From an uncultured Clostridia bacterium (lineage in GTDB: Bacteria > Bacillota > Clostridia > Christensenellales > QALW01), in NCBI GenBank assembly GCA_934434555.1, contig CAKRZX010000005.1:52235-116234 (forward strand): DNA of 64,000 bases, given 5' to 3'. Positions 9,217 through 17,928 of the stretch are shown here, piece after piece (position 1 is the stretch's first letter; every line of letters starts with the position of its first letter). The translations under genes were made by a program, and so were the position numbers. The notes under the pieces were generated by a model. The model was not told where the DNA came from and searched no databases. It saw only the letters and a program-made list of their open reading frames with translations.

Positions 9217-10147
9217 TATTGTTTTTCTGGGCACACCGGATTTTGCCGTTGCAAGCCTTAAAGCCCTTGTTGAAAACGGCTATAACGTAAAGGCGGTATT
9301 CACTCAGCCCGACAGACCCAAAGGGCGCGGAAACAAACTTGCGTTTTCTCCCGTAAAGGAATACGCGATATCAAAAAACATTCCCGTTTTTCAGCCGACA
9401 AAAATAAGGCTTGAAGAAAATGCGAAAATTCTTAAAGACCTTAACTGCGACCTTATGGTCACAGCCGCTTTCGGGCAGATTCTGTCAAAAGAAAATCTTG
9501 AATCGGCGCGCCTCGGATGCGTTAACGTTCACGCATCACTGCTTCCGGCGTACCGCGGTTCTTCGCCCATACAGTGGGCGGTTATCAACGGTGAAAAGGA
9601 AACGGGAATCACCACAATGCTTACCGATATCGGCGTTGATACGGGGGATATTCTGTTACAGGAAAAACTTGAAATAGGCAAAAACGAAACTGCCGGCGAA
9701 CTGTTTGAACGCCTTGCAGCGCTCGGTGCCGAAACGCTTATAAAAACCGTAAGAATGATTGAAAGCGGTACGGTTAAACCCATAAAACAGGACGAAAGCA
9801 AGGCGACCCATTATCCTATGCTTGATAAAAAGAACGCCTGTATCGATTTTAACAAAACAGCCGAAGAAATTCACAATTTCGTGCGCGGGCTGAATCCTTG
9901 GCCCGTTGCGTGGGCAAAATGCGGCGAAGATATAATTAAAGTTTATTCCGCATCAAAATCGAGCGACAAAACAAGCGTCCCCTGCGGGAAAATAATCTGT
10001 GCCGACAGTAAAAACGGGCTGAAAGTAGCATGTAAAGACGGCGTTATTTCACTTGATTCCATTCAGCTTCCCGGGAAAAAAGTTATGGACGCAAAGGCAT
10101 ATTTCTTGGGAAATTCATTAAAATCGGACGAAATGACAAATGGATAA
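9209..10147 (+). CDS. fmt: Methionyl-tRNA formyltransferase
   Basis: Formylates initiator Met-tRNA using 10-formyl-tetrahydrofolate. 312 residues, the usual length. The catalytic region reads CVNVHASLLPAYRG with conserved Asn and His, then DTGDIL; the C-terminal OB-like domain follows. The ATG at 9209 gives the classic MIDIVFLGTPDFA start; the open frame extends further upstream only as an overlap with def. The stop overlaps rsmB by 8 nt. Confidence 0.97.
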   Translation: MIDIVFLGTPDFAVASLKALVENGYNVKAVFTQPDRPKGRGNKLAFSPVKEYAISKNIPVFQPTKIRLEENAKILKDLNCDLMVTAAFGQILSKENLESARLGCVNVHASLLPAYRGSSPIQWAVINGEKETGITTMLTDIGVDTGDILLQEKLEIGKNETAGELFERLAALGAETLIKTVRMIESGTVKPIKQDESKATHYPMLDKKNACIDFNKTAEEIHNFVRGLNPWPVAWAKCGEDIIKVYSASKSSDKTSVPCGKIICADSKNGLKVACKDGVISLDSIQLPGKKVMDAKAYFLGNSLKSDEMTNG

Positions 10148-11417
10148 GGCAAGAAAAAAAGCATTTTTACTGCTTGAAGAAATTTTAAGAGACAGCAAAT
10201 ATTCAAATCTTGCGCTTAAAGACGGACTTGACGGCTTTGATGAACGGGACAGGGCGTTTATCTGCGCTCTTGTTTACGGCACGCTTGATAAACTTATAAA
10301 TCTTGATTATATCATTTCCCTTTACGCACGCGGCAGAATCCAGCCGAAAATCAGGAACATTTTAAGAATCAGCATATATCAGATAATGTATATGGAGCGC
10401 GTACCCGATTTTTCAGCCGTTAAATGCGGTGTGGATTTGTGTGAGAACATCGGCAAGGGAATGCTCAAAGGCTACGTAAACGGCGTTTTAAGGTCGGTTG
10501 CGAAAAATAAGGACAATATAGAATATCCGAAAGACAGGGTAGGATATATTTCAAAAAAATATTCATATCCGGAATTTCTTGTTAAGGAATTTATACTTGA
10601 ACGGGGCGATACGGCTGCGGAAAGGTTCTGTGCTTTTGAGGGCGACCATGAAACTTCCGTGCGCGTTTTCGGCGACGATTTTGCAAAAACAATGGTGCGT
10701 CATCACGGCAGGCATGCATTATATTTTGACAACTTCTTCTATACAAAAGATATGAACGGATTGACGGAAGATAAAGCGTGCTTTATACAAAGCGAGGCTT
10801 CATATGCGGCATGCCTTGCGCTTTCGGCAAAGGAAAATGAGCGGATCCTCGATGCCTGTGCAGCACCGGGAGGGAAAACGGTGTGCATCGCGTCAATGAT
10901 TAATTCGGGCGAAATTGTCGCCTGCGATAAGCACCCTCACAGGGTTGAACTGATAAAGAAAAACATTCAGCGTGCGGGAGCGGAAAACACGGTAAGCGCG
11001 ATTTGCGCAGACTGGACGGAAGATAACGGTTTGGGCGAATTCGACCGCATTCTTGTCGATGCACCGTGCAGCGGGCTCGGCGTTCTGGGAAAAAAACCGG
11101 AAATTAAAAATACCGTTACGGAGCAGGGCTTAAAAGAAATTGAATACTTACAGTATTCGATACTCAGCAACGCCGCAAAGCATCTTAAAAGAGGCGGAAT
11201 TCTTGTTTACAGTACATGTACGGTGAGAAACGGAGAAAACATAGGCGTTGTTGAAAAGTTCCTTAAAGAAAACGCCGATTTTTCGCTTGATTCGCTTTCG
11301 GGACTTTTGGGTGAAAAGTTTGAAAACGGCAAAGAGTTAAAAAAGGGATTTTTGCAACTTTATCCCGAAATTGACCTGACGGACGGATTTTTTATAGCAA
11401 GGATGAAGAAAAATTGA
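10140..11417 (+). CDS. rsmB: 16S rRNA (cytosine-967-C5)-methyltransferase RsmB
   Basis: 425 residues. N-terminal NusB-like RNA-binding domain (about 1-140) followed by a Rossmann methyltransferase: SAM-binding motif DACAAPGGKT, motif IV DAPCSGLG and motif VI YSTCTV carrying the catalytic Cys. Methylates the decoding-region C967 (E. coli numbering). Lies in the def-fmt-rsmB-rlmN run of translation genes; the stop shares a TTGA junction with rlmN. Confidence 0.94.
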   Translation: MDKARKKAFLLLEEILRDSKYSNLALKDGLDGFDERDRAFICALVYGTLDKLINLDYIISLYARGRIQPKIRNILRISIYQIMYMERVPDFSAVKCGVDLCENIGKGMLKGYVNGVLRSVAKNKDNIEYPKDRVGYISKKYSYPEFLVKEFILERGDTAAERFCAFEGDHETSVRVFGDDFAKTMVRHHGRHALYFDNFFYTKDMNGLTEDKACFIQSEASYAACLALSAKENERILDACAAPGGKTVCIASMINSGEIVACDKHPHRVELIKKNIQRAGAENTVSAICADWTEDNGLGEFDRILVDAPCSGLGVLGKKPEIKNTVTEQGLKEIEYLQYSILSNAAKHLKRGGILVYSTCTVRNGENIGVVEKFLKENADFSLDSLSGLLGEKFENGKELKKGFLQLYPEIDLTDGFFIARMKKN

Positions 11418-12454
11418 AACTGCTTAATCTTTCAAAAACAGAATCTGAGGAACTTGCGGTTGCTTTGGGTGAGGCAAAATTTCGCGGTTCGCAACTTTAT
11501 TCGGGTTTGCAGTCAGGAAAAAGCATTGAAAACATAAATATTTCAAAGTCTTTCAGGGAAAAAATTGAAGAAAACGGCTATACCGTGGGCGGAGCGGAGA
11601 TTTACGAAAAATTCGTTTCAAAAATTGACGGTACTGTAAAATACTTATATAAATTAGAGGACGGTAATATAATAGAAGGCGTGCTTATGCACTATAAGTA
11701 CGGCAACACTCTTTGCGTTTCAACACAGGTTGGGTGCCGTATGGGCTGCGCGTTCTGTGCGTCAACTCTCGGCGGGCTTGTCCGCTCTCTTGACGCCGGC
11801 GAGATTCTCGGGCAGGTAATCAGTGCCGACAGGGATAACGCCGCGGACGGCAGACGGGGTGTAACGAATATCGTGCTTATGGGCAGCGGCGAACCTCTTG
11901 ATAATTACGATAACGTGCTTAAATTTCTGCGTCTTGTTTCAAGCCCCGACGGGCTTAACATATCTCAGCGGAATATTTCCGTTTCAACCTGCGGGCTTGT
12001 TCCCAATATTGACAGGCTTGCAAAGGAAAACTTAGGCGTAACGCTTTCACTTTCGCTTCACGCCCCGACCGACGAGCTCAGGCAAAAACTGATGCCCGTT
12101 TCAAAGGCGTATACGGTAAAAGAAACAGTTGACGCAATGCGCAGATACGTTGCGTCCACCGGCAGACGCGTTGTGTTTGAATACGCACTGATTGATAATT
12201 TCAACGATACTTTTGACTGTGCGGATAAACTTGTTTCTCTTGTACATTCGTTACAGTGCCACGTGAATCTTATTCCGCTTAACAGGGTAAGTGAAACGGG
12301 ACTTAACGGGTCAACTCCGGCACGGGTGCAGGCATTTTTATCAAAACTTGAAAAATCGGGAGTTTCCGCAACGGTAAGAAGAGAAATGGGTGCGGATATT
12401 TCGGGTGCGTGCGGTCAGTTGAGAAGGAGTTTTTTGAATAAGGAGGATCTTTAA
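11414..12454 (+). CDS. rlmN: Dual-specificity 23S rRNA/tRNA adenine-C2 methyltransferase (radical SAM)
   Basis: 346 residues. Makes m2A2503 in 23S rRNA and m2A37 in some tRNAs. The [4Fe-4S] motif CxxxCxxC is GCRMGCAFCAST. The near C-terminal Cys that forms the covalent intermediate lies in SGACGQLR, separating RlmN from unrelated radical SAM enzymes. The start is TTG 11414, overlapping the rsmB stop by 4 nt. Its stop overlaps the ATG of prpC by one base; an AGGAGG site for prpC lies in its last codons. Confidence 0.95.
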   Translation: MKLLNLSKTESEELAVALGEAKFRGSQLYSGLQSGKSIENINISKSFREKIEENGYTVGGAEIYEKFVSKIDGTVKYLYKLEDGNIIEGVLMHYKYGNTLCVSTQVGCRMGCAFCASTLGGLVRSLDAGEILGQVISADRDNAADGRRGVTNIVLMGSGEPLDNYDNVLKFLRLVSSPDGLNISQRNISVSTCGLVPNIDRLAKENLGVTLSLSLHAPTDELRQKLMPVSKAYTVKETVDAMRRYVASTGRRVVFEYALIDNFNDTFDCADKLVSLVHSLQCHVNLIPLNRVSETGLNGSTPARVQAFLSKLEKSGVSATVRREMGADISGACGQLRRSFLNKEDL

Positions 12455-13173
12455 TGCAATACTGCGGTTTGAGTAACAAAGGAAAAGTGCGCGGCAATAA
12501 CGAGGATTTTTTCTATGTTCCGGAAAAAGACGGCATACAGGTATTTGTTGTTTGTGACGGAATGGGCGGAGAAAATGCGGGCGAGATTGCAAGCGCTTTG
12601 GCGGTTTCAGAAATTGTGGTATATATTGAGGAAAACTTTAACGAAAAGGACAGGGCACTGCTCTTGCGCAAGGCTCTGCTGAATGCAAACAAAACCGTAT
12701 TGGATACGGCAAAATCTGATAATCGGTATGACAGTATGGGTACGACCGCCGTGTGCGCGCTGCCCGAAAACGACAAAGTATACATTGCAAACGTGGGCGA
12801 CAGCCGCTGCTATATGTTTTCGGATTTTAAGTGCGAGCAGATAAGCGTTGACCATTCATACGTTCAGGAAATGGTGGATAAGGGTGTGCTTACCCCGGAG
12901 GAAGCGAGAATTCATCCGAACAAAAATCTTGTAACCCGCGCAATAGGCGTTGACAGGTTTATAAATGTGGATGTTTTCGTTCACACGTGGAAAAAAGGCG
13001 ACAGACTTCTTCTTGCAAGCGACGGGCTTACGGGAATGGTTGACGATGAAAAACTTACAGAGATTATCTGCAACGCAAAAAGCGCAAAAGACGGCGTTGA
13101 GGCACTTGTAAAAGCGGCAAATGACGCGGGCGGAAAAGACAATATTACTTCCGTACTTATTATTAACGATTAA
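12454..13173 (+). CDS. prpC: PP2C-family serine/threonine phosphatase (Stp/PrpC)
   Basis: 239 residues. Metal-dependent phosphatase that opposes the adjacent PASTA kinase. Motifs in order: RGNNEDF, CDGMGGENAGE, metal-binding GDSRCY, ASDGLTGMV and GGKDNITSV. In Firmicutes this pair controls cell wall growth, EF-G, CpgA and germination. AGGAGG at its end serves prkC, which starts 13 nt after the stop. Confidence 0.95.
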   Translation: MQYCGLSNKGKVRGNNEDFFYVPEKDGIQVFVVCDGMGGENAGEIASALAVSEIVVYIEENFNEKDRALLLRKALLNANKTVLDTAKSDNRYDSMGTTAVCALPENDKVYIANVGDSRCYMFSDFKCEQISVDHSYVQEMVDKGVLTPEEARIHPNKNLVTRAIGVDRFINVDVFVHTWKKGDRLLLASDGLTGMVDDEKLTEIICNAKSAKDGVEALVKAANDAGGKDNITSVLIIND

Positions 13174-13186
13174 GGAGGCAGAGCGT

Positions 13187-15118
13187 ATGGTAAATGATGT
13201 TATAGACGGCAAATATGAAATAATATCTAAAATCGGCAGCGGCGGAACAAGCATAGTTTACAAAGCGCGGCGCATTGCCGACGGCAAAATCGTTGCGGTA
13301 AAAGTTATCCGTGACGGACTTGACGATATAAAAGAACACGAACGCCATTTCAGAATGGAAGCGGAAGCGCTTTCGCAGATGTCCCACAGAAACGTGCGCA
13401 GAATTTTAAGTGCAGGCAAGTGGAACGATTCATTATATATGGTTACCGAATTTATTGACGGCAAAACCTTAAAAGATATAATAAACGAAAACGGACCCGT
13501 TCCGGTAAAAACGGCTATCGATTACGCTTTACAGATTGTTGCGGGAATTGAGCATGCTCACAGGCGCAACATTATTCATCGCGATATCAAACCGCAGAAT
13601 ATCATCGTTTCCGTTGACGGCACGGTGAAACTTGTGGATTTCGGCATAGCACGTATGCTTTCGCAGACTACACGCACAATGGGCGGCAAGGATGTTGTGG
13701 GAAGCGTACATTATATTTCGCCCGAACAGGCGCGCGGCAACGAAGTTGATTTGCGTACCGATATATATTCTTTGGGCGTGCTTATGTACGAAATGTTTAC
13801 GGGCAAAGTTCCGTTTGAGGGCGAAGAGGCGGTTTCAATCGCAATGAAACACGTGAATCAGAAACCCGCTGCGCCGATGAATGTAAATTCCAACGTTCCC
13901 AGAGGAATAAACGATATCATTCTTAAATGTATGGAAAAGAATCCCGACGACCGGTATCAGAGCGCGTCGGAATTAAGGGAAGATTTGCTGCTTTTCTCCG
14001 CAAATCCCGAGGGATTTCAGGTGCTTCACGCAAGGAAAAAACCGGAATTTGAATCGGACGAACCGGTAAGAAAAAAGACGATAGATACACCCGTAAGGGA
14101 AAAGCCCGTTCGCGAAAAAAAACCTGAAAAAGGCAACAGAACCCTTGCAATTGTCGGCATTTGTGCAGTTTCGCTGCTTATAATCATCATTGCGGGTATT
14201 TTTATCGGTAAAGCGATAAACGGCGGTAAAACTTACCCCGAAAAAGAAATTCCCACGGTTGCGGGATTGGGCAAGACTGCCGCCGCTGCTGTTTTAAGGA
14301 ATAACGAATTTTCAAAATTCGAGTTTGCGGAGGAAAATTCGCTGACCGCTCCCGCCGGGTCGGTTATCCGTACCGAACCGTCAGAGGGCACGGTTGTTAA
14401 GGTGAACACAAAAATAAAAGTTGTGTTAAGCCTCGGACCGAAACAGGTTCTTGCCGAAAACACAATAGGCAAAACAAGCGAAGAGGCAACTGAAATCCTG
14501 AAAAATCAGGGATTCCTCGTAACGTATGTTTATGAAGAGGACCAAAGCAGGGACGAGGGAATCGTAATAAAACAAAGCAATATGAGCAAGCCCATAGATG
14601 AGGGTTCCACCATAACGCTTACGGTTATAAGGAATCTTAAAACCGCAGAACTTATTGTTCCCAATATTTTGGGTATGAGCGCCGAACAGGCAAAACAAAC
14701 GCTTATAAATGCCGGGTTCAAGCCCGGAAAATGCACGGAGCAAAAAGTTTATACGACCGACGGCTTGGGCGTAGGCGAACAGAGCATTCCCGCGGGCACG
14801 AGATATCCTTATATCGAGGGCGAAGCCGCGCCGCAGATTACCATTGATTACGTTATAAATATCTGCGCGGCGTACCGCTGCACGTATACTTATACCGCTC
14901 CGAACAATGAAAGGGGCGATTACGAACTTGTCGTTCTTGATTATCGCGGAGAACAGATTGACCATAAAACCTATTCAAACGTAAGCGAAATCACCTACGA
15001 ATACGAAGGTGCCGAAAAGGCTGAAATTACTTTTGAACTCTATGTGAAAAGGGAAAATTATTCAGGTGCGCAGAGGGTTGAAAAAGTAACGATGATTGCC
15101 GATAAACTTGAAGGATAA
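13187..15118 (+). CDS. prkC: PASTA-domain serine/threonine protein kinase (PrkC/Stk)
   Basis: 643 residues. Cytoplasmic Hanks kinase domain (about 1-270) with glycine loop GSGGTSIV, catalytic loop HRDIKPQNI (Asp133) and DFGIAR; a charged linker rich in Lys, Pro and Glu; one membrane helix (about 320-343); then three extracellular PASTA repeats starting near EIPTVAGLG, LAENTIGKT and IVPNILGMS, and a Cys- and Tyr-containing C-terminal domain after the third repeat that is not PASTA. PASTA repeats sense muropeptides or lipid II. ATG 13187 is preceded by AGGAGG. Followed 1 nt later by rsgA, one of its known substrates in Bacillus. Confidence 0.95.
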   Translation: MVNDVIDGKYEIISKIGSGGTSIVYKARRIADGKIVAVKVIRDGLDDIKEHERHFRMEAEALSQMSHRNVRRILSAGKWNDSLYMVTEFIDGKTLKDIINENGPVPVKTAIDYALQIVAGIEHAHRRNIIHRDIKPQNIIVSVDGTVKLVDFGIARMLSQTTRTMGGKDVVGSVHYISPEQARGNEVDLRTDIYSLGVLMYEMFTGKVPFEGEEAVSIAMKHVNQKPAAPMNVNSNVPRGINDIILKCMEKNPDDRYQSASELREDLLLFSANPEGFQVLHARKKPEFESDEPVRKKTIDTPVREKPVREKKPEKGNRTLAIVGICAVSLLIIIIAGIFIGKAINGGKTYPEKEIPTVAGLGKTAAAAVLRNNEFSKFEFAEENSLTAPAGSVIRTEPSEGTVVKVNTKIKVVLSLGPKQVLAENTIGKTSEEATEILKNQGFLVTYVYEEDQSRDEGIVIKQSNMSKPIDEGSTITLTVIRNLKTAELIVPNILGMSAEQAKQTLINAGFKPGKCTEQKVYTTDGLGVGEQSIPAGTRYPYIEGEAAPQITIDYVINICAAYRCTYTYTAPNNERGDYELVVLDYRGEQIDHKTYSNVSEITYEYEGAEKAEITFELYVKRENYSGAQRVEKVTMIADKLEG

Positions 15119-15119
15119 T

Positions 15120-15980
15120 ATGCTTGGACTGATTATAAAATGTATTGCGGGTCAGTATACCGTGCGTGCGGGTGAGAACGATTATGTTTGCTCCGCACGC
15201 GGCAGATTCCGCAACAGTGAAATTTCGCCTACCGTCGGCGACAGAGTTGAATTTGACCGGAACAGTATTCTTGAAATAATGCCGCGGAAAAATCTGCTTG
15301 TTCGCCCACCGGTGGCAAACGTGGATACGCTGATTATCACGCTTGCGGTAAAAAAGCCGAATCCGGATTTAATGCTTGCCGATTATCTTATCTGCTATTG
15401 CAGAATGCTTAATATTGAGCCGATAATTTGTATAAACAAGTCGGATTATTCCGAAAGCGATGCAAAAAGTCTTGCACAGCAGTACGAAAAAAGCGGACTT
15501 CACGCCTATATCACAAGTGCGAACGACGAGAAAAGCGTAAAGAAAATGCGCGACGGAATAAATGAGGGCATAACCTGTTTCTGCGGGCAGTCGGCGGTTG
15601 GAAAATCATCACTTACAAATATGCTTTTGGGCAGAGATATGTTTTTGACGGGCGGATTAAGCAAAAAGACCGAGCGCGGAAGACATACGACGCGGCACAC
15701 GGAACTTGTGGAGTTCGGCAGGGGAAAATATCTTGCGGACACACCCGGTTTTTCACTTCTTGAAGTGCCCGCTCTTGAACCGGATAAACTTAAAGAACTG
15801 TATTTTGAATTTGTGCCTTATGAGGGGAAATGCCGTTTTAACGGGTGCAATCACGTAAACGAACCCGACTGCGCCGTGAAAGCAGCAGTCGAAAATGGAA
15901 TTCTTTCAAAAGAAAGATACGACAGATATAAAGAAATTTTCGCACGGATTGACGAAAAATGGAGGAGAAGATATGATTAA
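15120..15980 (+). CDS. rsgA: Ribosome small subunit-dependent GTPase A
   Basis: 286 residues. Late 30S assembly factor. N-terminal OB fold, then a circularly permuted GTPase: the G4 motif (INKSD) comes before the P-loop GQSAVGKSS, and DTPG follows, the diagnostic order. The C-terminal zinc site reads CRFNGCNH with a further Cys in EPDC. AAGGA lies 4 nt before ATG 15120, a short spacing, so translation may depend on coupling to prkC. Overlaps rpe by 8 nt. Confidence 0.95.
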   Translation: MLGLIIKCIAGQYTVRAGENDYVCSARGRFRNSEISPTVGDRVEFDRNSILEIMPRKNLLVRPPVANVDTLIITLAVKKPNPDLMLADYLICYCRMLNIEPIICINKSDYSESDAKSLAQQYEKSGLHAYITSANDEKSVKKMRDGINEGITCFCGQSAVGKSSLTNMLLGRDMFLTGGLSKKTERGRHTTRHTELVEFGRGKYLADTPGFSLLEVPALEPDKLKELYFEFVPYEGKCRFNGCNHVNEPDCAVKAAVENGILSKERYDRYKEIFARIDEKWRRRYD

Positions 15981-16614
15981 AATTGCACCGAGTATACTGT
16001 CGGCGGATTTTGCGGCAATGGGAGAAGCGGTAAGCGAAGTTGAAAGATGCGGCGCGGATTTACTGCACTGCGACGTTATGGACGGTATTTTTGTGCCGAA
16101 CATCACTTTCGGACCCGATATGATTAAAGCGATAAAAAAGCGCACATCACTTCCGCTGGACGTGCATTTGATGATTGATTCGCCCGAAAGATATATTGAC
16201 GCGTTTGCCTCTGCCGGAGCGGACATCATTTCGTTTCACGTTGAGGCGTGCCGCCACCCGCACAGGACGCTTTCGTATATCCGCTCAAAAGGTATAAAAA
16301 GCGGAATTGCTTATAATCCCGGCACTTCGCTTGACAGCCTTGAATATCTCATAGATGAAGCGGATATGGTGCTTTTAATGAGCGTTAATCCCGGTTTCGG
16401 CGGACAGAAATTTATTGAAAAGACTGTTGATAAACTCAATAAAGCCTGTGAAATCATAGGCTCGCGGGACATTATGCTCGAAGTTGACGGCGGCGTAACG
16501 GAAGAAAATGCCGCAAAAATAAAAGCGGCGGGTGCAAACGTGCTTGTTGCGGGAAGCAGCGTATTTTCAAAAGCGGACAAGCGCCGTGCAATAGAAAATT
16601 TACGTACAAAGTAG
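15973..16614 (+). CDS. rpe: Ribulose-phosphate 3-epimerase
   Basis: 213 residues, TIM barrel. Interconverts ribulose 5-phosphate and xylulose 5-phosphate. Starts MIKIAPSILSADF; metal ligands in HCDVMDG and DVHLM; phosphate-binding NPGFGGQKF and the C-terminal DGGV and VAGSSVF motifs are all present. GGAGG precedes ATG 15973; the longer open frame upstream overlaps rsgA. The order prkC-rsgA-rpe-spoVM is conserved in spore-forming Firmicutes. Confidence 0.96.
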   Translation: MIKIAPSILSADFAAMGEAVSEVERCGADLLHCDVMDGIFVPNITFGPDMIKAIKKRTSLPLDVHLMIDSPERYIDAFASAGADIISFHVEACRHPHRTLSYIRSKGIKSGIAYNPGTSLDSLEYLIDEADMVLLMSVNPGFGGQKFIEKTVDKLNKACEIIGSRDIMLEVDGGVTEENAAKIKAAGANVLVAGSSVFSKADKRRAIENLRTK

Positions 16615-16665
16615 CAAAACCTCCCCTTGCGATATATTATAATAGTAAGCAAAGGGGGATTTTTT

Positions 16666-16815
16666 ATGAAAAGATTCTTCTCGGGGTGCAATTTTTGGGG
16701 CTGGCTGTGCATAGGAGTAGGCGTACTGCTTATCCTGTTCAATGTTTCCGTACAGGTCTGGCTCGTGATACTGGGCATAATACTTATTGCTCTCGGTATA
16801 CATCTGTGTAAATAG
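16666..16815 (+). CDS. Small two-helix membrane protein, unknown function
   Basis: 49 residues. A basic start (MKRFF) is followed by two closely spaced hydrophobic segments, WGWLCIGVGVLLILF and WLVILGIILIALGIHLC, with hardly any loop between them. This looks like the transmembrane region seen in LiaI/LiaF-like and other short membrane proteins, but no family can be fixed. A GGGGG-rich ribosome site precedes ATG 16666. It sits between rpe and the SpoVM candidate. Function not recognised. Confidence 0.6.
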   Translation: MKRFFSGCNFWGWLCIGVGVLLILFNVSVQVWLVILGIILIALGIHLCK

Positions 16816-16830
16816 AGAGGAGATATTTTA

Positions 16831-16923
16831 ATGAAAATTGTATGTATAAAAGCGCCTAAACTGTTGAAAAGTATTTTAGGAAATAATACGAAAAAAACTG
16901 TTGAAAAAAAGCCTGTCAGGTGA
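16831..16923 (+). CDS. spoVM: Stage V sporulation protein M (SpoVM), candidate
   Basis: A 30-codon gene with a strong GAGAGGAG site 10 nt upstream. The first half, MKIVCIKAPKLLKSIL, matches the SpoVM pattern K-x-P-K-hydrophobic-L-x-x-I-L, including Pro at residue 9, which in Bacillus subtilis is needed for the curvature-sensing amphipathic helix on the outer forespore membrane. The gene lies just after rpe and before the Asp23 gene, exactly the spoVM location in Bacillus. The Lys-rich tail is longer than the 26-residue Bacillus protein. The -10 box of the next promoter begins on the base after its TGA stop. SpoVM recruits SpoIVA to start coat assembly. Confidence 0.75.
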   Translation: MKIVCIKAPKLLKSILGNNTKKTVEKKPVR

Positions 16924-16929
16924 TATAAT
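16901..16929 (+). promoter_or_regulatory. sigma-A promoter of asp23-amaP
   Basis: TTGAAA (16901-16906), 17 bp, TATAAT (16924-16929) with TG at the extended -10 position. The element lies inside the 3' end of the spoVM candidate, whose TGA supplies the TG. The GTG start of asp23 follows 29 bp downstream after GGAGGT. Confidence 0.75.
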
Positions 16930-16957
16930 ATAAAAAAAGATTCGGAGGTACTTGAAA

Positions 16958-17335
16958 GTGTCTGAAAATAAAGAAATGATAAGTAAAACCGATGTGGGCG
17001 GAACCGTTTCCTATTCCGAGGACGTTATTGCAATAATCTCGGGGCTTGCCGCAACCGAAATTCGCGGTGTTGCGGGTATGAGCGGCGGATTTAAGAGCGG
17101 TATCGGCGAGCTTTTGGGAAGAAAAGACCTTGCAAAGGGCATTAAAGCGACAATCAGCGGCGACGAAGCTGTTATTGACGCAAACCTTATTGTTAAATAC
17201 GGTTCGATTATCAGCGACGTTGCCCTTGAAGTTCAAAAGAGCATCAAGCGCGCGGTTGAAGGTATGACGGGCTTGCACGTAACAGCGGTAAACGTAAACA
17301 TTCTCGGTGTTGACGTTAAACAGGACGATAAATAA
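16958..17335 (+). CDS. Asp23/Gls24 family envelope stress protein (YloU type)
   Basis: 125 residues. Contains the Asp23 core GTVSYSEDVIAIISGLAATEIRGVAGM and the C-terminal VTAVNVNILGV strand. Family members sit at the cytoplasmic membrane, anchored by AmaP, and affect envelope homeostasis. GGAGGT is 8 nt from GTG 16958 and only 2 nt from the in-frame TTG 16952, so GTG is chosen. Own promoter; amaP is next. Confidence 0.9.
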   Translation: MSENKEMISKTDVGGTVSYSEDVIAIISGLAATEIRGVAGMSGGFKSGIGELLGRKDLAKGIKATISGDEAVIDANLIVKYGSIISDVALEVQKSIKRAVEGMTGLHVTAVNVNILGVDVKQDDK

Positions 17336-17350
17336 TAAGGCGGTAGAAAA

Positions 17351-17875
17351 ATGAGAGTTTCCGAAAGGCTTTTGCTTGTCTTTCTTGCGCTGATTATAAC
17401 TTCACTGTCCGTATTTTTGGGCATATGCGCGTGGTATTCGGATTTGCTTTGGACGGTTTATGACGCTTTGGGCGAAAGCATTTACCTTCGTATAGCGGTA
17501 AGTGCGGGGCTTTTGCTTGTAACCGTGCTTGCAATCCGCGCAATATTCGTTTCAACTAAAAAGAACGGCGGGGTTGCTACGTTGGCGGCATCGACTGGCG
17601 ATGGCGGAATATACATAAATATCGACACCGTAAGCGATTTGGCGAATAAAGCCGTTAAGAAAATCGAGGGCGTGCGCGAAGTAAGAGTTCGCACAAGCGT
17701 CGGCAATGAGGGCGCAGACATTAAAGTCAAGGCATCAATGGTTCCCGATGCGGTTATTCCCGAAGTCTCGGCGGCGGTGCAGAAAAGCGTCAGGAACGAT
17801 ATCGAAACACTTTGCGGCATAAAAGTAAGCAAAGTTACGGTCCAGGTAGATAATTCGGTTCAGATACAGCATTGA
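17351..17875 (+). CDS. amaP: Alkaline shock response membrane anchor protein AmaP
   Basis: 174 residues. Two transmembrane helices (about 7-27 and 48-68) followed by an Asp23-like cytoplasmic domain containing GGIYINIDTVSDLANKAV. AmaP anchors Asp23 at the membrane. Ribosome site AAGGCGG. The gene is followed within 6 nt by a hairpin with a T-rich tail. Confidence 0.85.
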   Translation: MRVSERLLLVFLALIITSLSVFLGICAWYSDLLWTVYDALGESIYLRIAVSAGLLLVTVLAIRAIFVSTKKNGGVATLAASTGDGGIYINIDTVSDLANKAVKKIEGVREVRVRTSVGNEGADIKVKASMVPDAVIPEVSAAVQKSVRNDIETLCGIKVSKVTVQVDNSVQIQH

Positions 17876-17880
17876 GTTTG

Positions 17881-17910
17881 AGAGCGGGGGAATCGCCTCG
17901 CTCTTTTATT
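17881..17910 (+). terminator. Hairpin with T-rich tail between amaP and nusB
   Basis: AGAGCGGGG (17881-17889) pairs with CGCCTCGCT-side bases up to 17904 (9 pairs with one G-T), loop of 6, then TTTATT. It could end the asp23-amaP transcript or attenuate read-through into nusB, whose GGAGG site begins 10 nt later. Confidence 0.6.
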
Positions 17911-17928
17911 GATTTTAGTGGAGGATTT

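Noticed and set aside
13121..13186. Upstream extension of the PASTA kinase frame
   Set aside because: It overlaps the end of the phosphatase gene, while ATG 13187 has AGGAGG and gives the normal N terminus.
16627..16643. TTGCGA and TATAAT upstream of the small membrane protein
   Set aside because: The boxes are only 5 bp apart, and no acceptable -35 is found 16-18 bp from the TATAAT.
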